Below, piece by piece: positions 60,622 to 64,000 of a stretch of DNA of 64,000 bases; position 1 is the first letter of the stretch, and each line of letters opens with the position of its first letter. This stretch comes from Oscillospiraceae bacterium (GTDB lineage: Bacteria; Bacillota; Clostridia; Oscillospirales; Ruminococcaceae). Where the stretch lies: assembly GCA_016296505.1 (NCBI GenBank), contig JAEDJD010000004.1, forward strand, positions 85,723-149,722. Direction: 5' to 3'. The notes beneath the pieces were generated by a model, which was not told the DNA's origin, did not search any database, and was given only the letters and a program-made list of their open reading frames with translations. Position numbers and translations under genes: made by a program.

Positions 60622-61947
60622 TTGACAGTTGATACTAAAGAGGTAGTCACCACGATAGCCTATATGATCGGTGTCCGAATGTCGGCACTGACCGTGAGCT
60701 ATGGGGAATGTACCGAGCTTATCGAAAAGCTCCGAGCTGACCGTGATGCTACCACAATACGATATTTATGTAAGCTGCGGACCGTACTGATGCAGAAGTT
60801 CAAAAAGACCGATGATCTGATGCGGTATCAGCTCAAAAATTTGCATAACATTGAATGGTATGACCACGATAACATAAAGCAGCTTGAAAAATGGGGATTC
60901 ACCATTATCCAAGCGAATTACCGTTCGGACAAGTATATGCAGGATTTCACAAGACTCATCAATGAAAACATTGATAAGTGCTCCCATTTGTTCTACGACT
61001 GGCTGAATTGGGAGTATATCCGAGATCTATTCTTTGTCCCGAAGTATAACAAGAACGGCGTGATGAAAGACGAGTTCAACAAGTACATGGCGAACATCGA
61101 GCATTACCCGTTTCAGATGTATATTCACTGGCAGCCTGCCGATGTGGGGAGCATCGTCTATTCCGACCGAAAGTTTCTGAAGATCATCTACGGTCAGCAT
61201 AATGACAGCTTCACAGACTTCACGAAATATAAGGACGCTGATGATGAAACCCGAAATAATATTTATGAATTTATCGACAGCTCTGAGAAAACAGCAATTG
61301 CCGTCGATTGTGAGAACAGCAATCCCTTTAAGCTGTATAGTGTTCTGAAAGGCTTAAATCAAGATGAACTTGCCAAGATCGAAAAAATCACGCTCTATGA
61401 TGATCCGAACACTACCGCCGGCTGGGACTGGCTCTCCAAATTCACGCAGATACCCGTTGAACATATCGAGATCGACCGTGTGACCGACAGAAAGTCCCTG
61501 GTCGATTTAAGAATGACAGCGAGTGTTGTCACGGATTTCTACCGTGACGGGATAACATCGTTTATTATTGTGTCGAGTGATTCCGACTTTTGGGGACTCA
61601 TTGAGAGCCTGCCGAAAGCTCACTTCCTTGTCATGTACGAATATGAAAAGTGCGGAACGTCAATCAAAAACGCCCTCGCACAACATGGTATCTATTATTG
61701 TGCCATTGACGATTTCTGCTCCGCTGCCACCGAGGATATGAAGCGAGCTGTCCTCTTTGCGGAGCTTGAAAAATATCTCCCCACCATCTATGGGGAAAGC
61801 CCTCTGGAACTCACGCAGAAGATTTATGAATCCACAAGAGTCACCGCTACCAAGAAGGAAATGGAGAACTTCTGTAATCGGTACGTCAAGACCTTGCGGC
61901 TCAAGCTGAATTCCGAGGGAAAGTTTATTATTGAGATACAGAAATAA
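60622..61947 (+). CDS. NYN-domain (PIN-like) nuclease with a large N-terminal domain
   Basis: A 441-residue protein. The first 215 residues are mostly helical and unassigned. From about 222 an NYN/LabA-like PIN fold is visible: TAIAVDCENSNPFKLYSVLK with Asp229 and Glu231, LVDLRMTASVVTDFYRDGIT with Asp295, and FIIVSSDSDFWGLIESLPKA with Asp320 and Asp322. These acidic residues match the metal site of NYN ribonucleases. A C-terminal helical extension follows. The start is TTG 60622 with AAAGGAGG upstream. It is likely an RNase; a defence or transfer-control role is inference. Confidence 0.82.
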   Translation: MTVDTKEVVTTIAYMIGVRMSALTVSYGECTELIEKLRADRDATTIRYLCKLRTVLMQKFKKTDDLMRYQLKNLHNIEWYDHDNIKQLEKWGFTIIQANYRSDKYMQDFTRLINENIDKCSHLFYDWLNWEYIRDLFFVPKYNKNGVMKDEFNKYMANIEHYPFQMYIHWQPADVGSIVYSDRKFLKIIYGQHNDSFTDFTKYKDADDETRNNIYEFIDSSEKTAIAVDCENSNPFKLYSVLKGLNQDELAKIEKITLYDDPNTTAGWDWLSKFTQIPVEHIEIDRVTDRKSLVDLRMTASVVTDFYRDGITSFIIVSSDSDFWGLIESLPKAHFLVMYEYEKCGTSIKNALAQHGIYYCAIDDFCSAATEDMKRAVLFAELEKYLPTIYGESPLELTQKIYESTRVTATKKEMENFCNRYVKTLRLKLNSEGKFIIEIQK

Positions 61948-61952
61948 AGTAA

Positions 61953-61978
61953 AAAGGACGGTCATTGCGCCGTCCTTT
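61953..61978 (+). terminator. Terminator after the NYN gene
   Basis: AAAGGACGG, 8-base loop, CCGTCCTTT, then ATGTTTTA; the first copy of the intergenic 27-base palindrome follows 13 bases later. Confidence 0.75.
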
Positions 61979-61991
61979 ATGTTTTATGGGG

Positions 61992-62018
61992 AACTTTGAA
62001 TCCAGTGGGTTCAAAGTT
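61992..62018. repeat. 27-base near-palindrome, copy 2
   Basis: Identical to 57524-57550. It overlaps the stop codon of the minus-strand GNAT gene (stop at 62011-62013). Confidence 0.9.
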
Positions 62019-62580
62019 GGTTATTGAACCATTCTCTCTTCAAAATCGCATAATGATATGTATTCTCATACCGTGGAGTGCCGTCAGGATTATTCACAAA
62101 AGATATAAACTCCAAGAACAGCCCCTTACGGCGCATACCGAGCTTTTCACATAGGTGCTGACTTGCCGTGTTATAGTCCTCTGTATAGGCATAGATACGT
62201 CTTGCTCCTTTATCTTTGAAAAGATAGTCGAAGAAAGCATAAGCAGCTTCGTAGGCGTATCCTTTGCCTTGATAGTCTTTATTCAGCATCCAACACGGAG
62301 AGAACGTGTCTTTCGGATCATTTTCATCGGAGTGTTGTTCTCCGGTTTCGGGATAAGCATCTATCTCACCGATGACTTTTCCCGTATCTTTCAGTGTAAT
62401 AGCAAAATAATATTCAGTTTCACCGCATCTTTTCTGCATCTCAGCCTTTGCTTCTTCAAGAGAATTCAGTTTCATACACGCAAAACAATTGACAGCAGGC
62501 TCTCTTATGTATTCAAGTACATCGCCAGCATCTTCTTCGGTAAAAGGTCGCAGGACAAGTCTTTCAGTTTCTATAATCAT
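62011..62580 (-). CDS. GNAT acetyltransferase (RimJ/RimL type)
   Basis: A 189-residue acetyltransferase. It starts IIETERLVLRPFTEEDAGDV and has FAITLKDTGKVIGEIDAYPE, the acetyl-CoA loop LNKDYQGKGYAYEAAYAFFD and AYTEDYNTASQHLCEKLGMR. Relatives acetylate protein N-termini, amino acids or antibiotics. ATG 62580 is chosen over an upstream TTG for spacing to GAGGAG. The stop codon lies in the 27-base palindrome, which may have supplied it. Confidence 0.88.
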   Translation of the reverse strand: MIIETERLVLRPFTEEDAGDVLEYIREPAVNCFACMKLNSLEEAKAEMQKRCGETEYYFAITLKDTGKVIGEIDAYPETGEQHSDENDPKDTFSPCWMLNKDYQGKGYAYEAAYAFFDYLFKDKGARRIYAYTEDYNTASQHLCEKLGMRRKGLFLEFISFVNNPDGTPRYENTYHYAILKREWFNNQL

Positions 62581-62597
62581 ATCGCAATACAACTCCT

Positions 62598-63017
62598 CTA
62601 TATTCCGTCTTTAATATTCGCTGCCTGCAAAGCCTTCAAGTTTTCCTCTTTCTCAAAAAAAGCCTTTTTCATCTGCTCATATTCCTCCTCGGTACATACT
62701 TCTCTGCACTTCGGTTCAAAGGACTTTGTTACAGCAAAGCATTCTCTCATATTATCGCAAGGAAACTCCGCACATTCCGAGCAGTTCTTGATACCCTTAT
62801 CCTCACAGCATTTGACAACATGGTATCTGCACCAGTTTTCGGGACGGCAGCCGACACAAGAGATTTCTTCATTTGAAACGAGCCTGTCTCTATATCCGAT
62901 CTTCAGCCACAGTTCGGCTGTATACTTAAGTTCTTCATCTGACTTTTCATACGGAGGTGCAACATACCTCGGACAAGCCGAGCAATCATTTCCGCAAGCT
63001 GCTATTATCTTCTGCAT
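62598..63017 (-). CDS. DUF3795-like cysteine-rich protein
   Basis: A 139-residue protein with Cys clusters typical of DUF3795: ACGNDCSACPRYV at the N-terminus, then SCVGCRPENWCRYHVVKCCE and NCSECAEFPCDNM. It probably binds zinc or another metal. It lies 17 bases upstream of the GNAT gene on the same strand, so the two form an operon. GGAG precedes ATG. Confidence 0.82.
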   Translation of the reverse strand: MQKIIAACGNDCSACPRYVAPPYEKSDEELKYTAELWLKIGYRDRLVSNEEISCVGCRPENWCRYHVVKCCEDKGIKNCSECAEFPCDNMRECFAVTKSFEPKCREVCTEEEYEQMKKAFFEKEENLKALQAANIKDGI

Positions 63018-63068
63018 TATGATTCTCCTAATTATTTCATATAAACGATCAGCAAACCGTAATTGTTG

Positions 63069-63272
63069 CTACTCGCCACCGTTTCTTTTAATCCGTACAC
63101 ACCTGGCACCCATGAATACTGATATATGTATCATGTATCTTGCATTTCGGGAAACCACATCTGATAGGATCGTTATCATCAGCTTTTCAAGGACAGCGTA
63201 GTGCTGTTCTGAGAGCATCACCATATCAGTCACAATGTTCCTATGTACGATAAAATAAGCCGATTTATACAT
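63069..63272 (-). CDS. Possible small protein (uncertain)
   Basis: A 67-residue ORF (MYKSAYFIVHRNIVTDMVML and on) behind a good minus-strand promoter (TTTACA complement of 63316-63321, 17-base spacer, TATAAT complement of 63293-63298). The ribosome site is poor and no family is recognised; it could be a remnant, or the transcript could be non-coding. It accounts for most of the 412-base gap 63018-63429. Confidence 0.3.
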   Translation of the reverse strand: MYKSAYFIVHRNIVTDMVMLSEQHYAVLEKLMITILSDVVSRNARYMIHISVFMGARCVRIKRNGGE

Positions 63273-63292
63273 AAAGCAACTCTTCATTGCTT

Positions 63293-63321
63293 ATTATATC
63301 ATCAAATCTTTTATATGTAAA
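63293..63321 (-). promoter_or_regulatory. Minus-strand promoter before the uncertain ORF
   Basis: TTTACA, 17-base spacer, TATAAT on the minus strand; predicted start of transcription near 63286. It may drive the DUF3795-like/GNAT pair. Confidence 0.6.
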
Positions 63322-63429
63322 GAGCTGTTTCGGTATATAGTAGCAAACAGTTCGGCTTATATGAATTAAAAAATTCGAACGGAAGCATTATAATAGTAAT
63401 AGAGAATCGGCAAAGGAGTTGGAACGGAA

Positions 63430-63741
63430 ATGGACTATGGTGCAAGATTAAGGAAAATGCGGCAAGCTAAGAAATTCAGTATTTATAGACTTCATGAAAT
63501 AACCGGTCTGTCACAGGGGCACATCAGCGAGCTGGAAAAAGGCAAAAACCAGCCTACGATTGAAACCTTGCAGCGACTTCTTTCTCCAATGGGCATTTCG
63601 CTCTCTGAGTTTTTCAATGAGAACGATGAAATCTCCTATCTCAATGAACGAGAAAAGGAGCTTGTGGAAACATTCAGAGCTATGCCTGATGAGTCGGCAG
63701 AGCTTTTCTTCCAGTTAGGAAAGGTACTTAATCAGAAATAA
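63430..63741 (+). CDS. XRE/SinR-like HTH regulator
   Basis: A 103-residue protein. It has an N-terminal HTH (MDYGARLRKMRQAKKFSIYR, LHEITGLSQGHISELEKGKN) and a short C-terminal helix pair (NEREKELVETFRAMPDESAE) as in small SinR-type repressors. AAAGGAG lies 12 bases before ATG. It is followed by a terminator and then the third 27-base palindrome. Confidence 0.88.
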   Translation: MDYGARLRKMRQAKKFSIYRLHEITGLSQGHISELEKGKNQPTIETLQRLLSPMGISLSEFFNENDEISYLNEREKELVETFRAMPDESAELFFQLGKVLNQK

Positions 63742-63753
63742 CGGATATAATAT

Positions 63754-63786
63754 GAGGGCTTTTGCATTGTGCAGAAGCCCTCTTTT
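63754..63786 (+). terminator. Terminator after the XRE gene
   Basis: GAGGGCTTTTGCA-TTG-TGCAGAAGCCCTC followed by TTTT: a 12-bp stem with one mismatch. Confidence 0.85.
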
Positions 63787-63813
63787 AACTTTGAATCCAG
63801 TGGGTTCAAAGTT
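63787..63813. repeat. 27-base near-palindrome, copy 3
   Basis: Identical to 57524-57550 and 61992-62018; directly after a terminator. Confidence 0.9.
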
Positions 63814-63846
63814 GATGACGATCAAGCAACTTTTTCACCCTATATA

Positions 63847-63875
63847 TTGAAGTGTGAAGCCTTTTGTGATATAAT
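63847..63875 (+). promoter_or_regulatory. Promoter reading toward the right edge
   Basis: TTGAAG (63847-63852), 17-base spacer, extended -10 TGATATAAT (TATAAT 63870-63875). The 120 bases after it contain no start codon with a ribosome site; GGCAGGAA (63925-63932) pairs with TTCCTGCC (about 63968-63975), so the transcript begins with a structured region. Confidence 0.75.
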
Positions 63876-64000
63876 GATACTTGAAGGATAATTCTATTGT
63901 ATGGAGATTGTACTTCTACATTCAAGGCAGGAAGTGCCGTTGCATAGGCAGAAATTTTTTTAACTGGTTTCCTGCCGTTCTCTGATATGCTATGTATTGA

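Larger units (their letters stand above)
44359..64000. mobile_element. Integrative mobilisable/conjugative element (right end outside window)
   Basis: From the 3' end of tRNA-Leu to the right edge the content is accessory: integrase and excisionase (44.6-46.3 kb), regulators, MobC and relaxase (50.8-52.5 kb), an orphan gene array, ssb-parA-parB, and nuclease and acetyltransferase cargo. The housekeeping order seen to the left stops here. No T4SS, coupling protein or replication initiator is visible. No second copy of the tRNA 3' end was found before 64,000, so the right boundary is not in view. Confidence 0.85.

Noticed and set aside
62155..63201. 348-codon + strand ORF opposite the GNAT and DUF3795-like genes
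   Set aside because: Antisense shadow with Phe/Ser/Ile-rich composition; the minus-strand genes have clear motifs and ribosome sites.
44359..64000. Prophage interpretation of the accessory region
   Set aside because: No capsid, terminase, tail or lysis genes are seen; relaxase, MobC and partition genes point to a mobilisable or conjugative element.

Overview
The window looks like chromosome from an anaerobic, spore-forming, plant-fibre-degrading member of the Oscillospiraceae (Ruminococcus-like Firmicutes). The main evidence is two dockerin-bearing secreted proteins (a GH5 cellulase and a BspA-type leucine-rich-repeat protein), an [FeFe]-hydrogenase maturase (HydF), sporulation genes (SpoIIIAH, SpoIIAA/AB/SigF), an HgdC-type acyl-CoA dehydratase activase, and the clostridial gene order nusB-xseA-xseB-dxs-tlyA-nadK-argR-recN. 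The genus assignment is inference.

Core part, about 1-44,360. A spoIIIAH tail is followed by a long + strand housekeeping operon (Asp23 protein, nusB, TsaD-like M22 protein, xseA, xseB, dxs, tlyA, nadK, argR, recN, acyltransferase). Then come serine acetyltransferase (-), a secreted SleB-like hydrolase, a PH-domain protein, an FkbM-type methyltransferase, hydF (-), a cellulosomal GH5 (-) and a membrane protein (-). The complete ATP synthase operon atpIBEFHAGDC follows (-). Its c subunit carries the two-carboxylate motif known from Na+-binding rotors. Next are a sugar ABC importer with a GH105 unsaturated-uronyl hydrolase (+), the LRR-dockerin protein (-), a two-gene dehydratase activase locus (+), a short repeat island bounded by a 27-bp direct repeat, a ComEC-like metallohydrolase (-), citrate synthase (-), the spoIIA operon (-), polA and a RimI-like acetyltransferase, and tRNA-Leu(UAA).

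Accessory part, about 44,360-64,000. An integrative element begins just 3' of tRNA-Leu and runs off the right edge. It carries a tyrosine integrase, an excisionase-like protein, a sigma-region-4-like protein, an XRE regulator, a DEDDh exonuclease, a WYL regulator, a hairpin-rich candidate oriT, MobC and a MOBP-type relaxase. A minus-strand array of small immunity-like orphan genes follows, with duplicated fragments of a zinc-ribbon/ribbon-helix-helix (RHH) gene and of the relaxase 3' end between them. Then comes a ssb-parA-X-Y-parB maintenance operon with a surface protein. The remainder holds an EEP-family phosphodiesterase, an NYN-domain nuclease with a small helix-hairpin-helix partner, a GNAT, a DUF3795-like protein and an XRE regulator. 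No type IV secretion genes are visible, so it is either a mobilisable element or an ICE whose transfer genes lie beyond the window.

The signals I rate highest are these. First, a 27-base near-palindrome occurs in three identical copies, one inside parB (candidate parS). Second, the immunity-like array shows visible duplication scars. Third, the ATP synthase c subunit has a two-carboxylate motif. Fourth, the NYN/HhH pair looks like a compact uncharacterised nuclease cassette.
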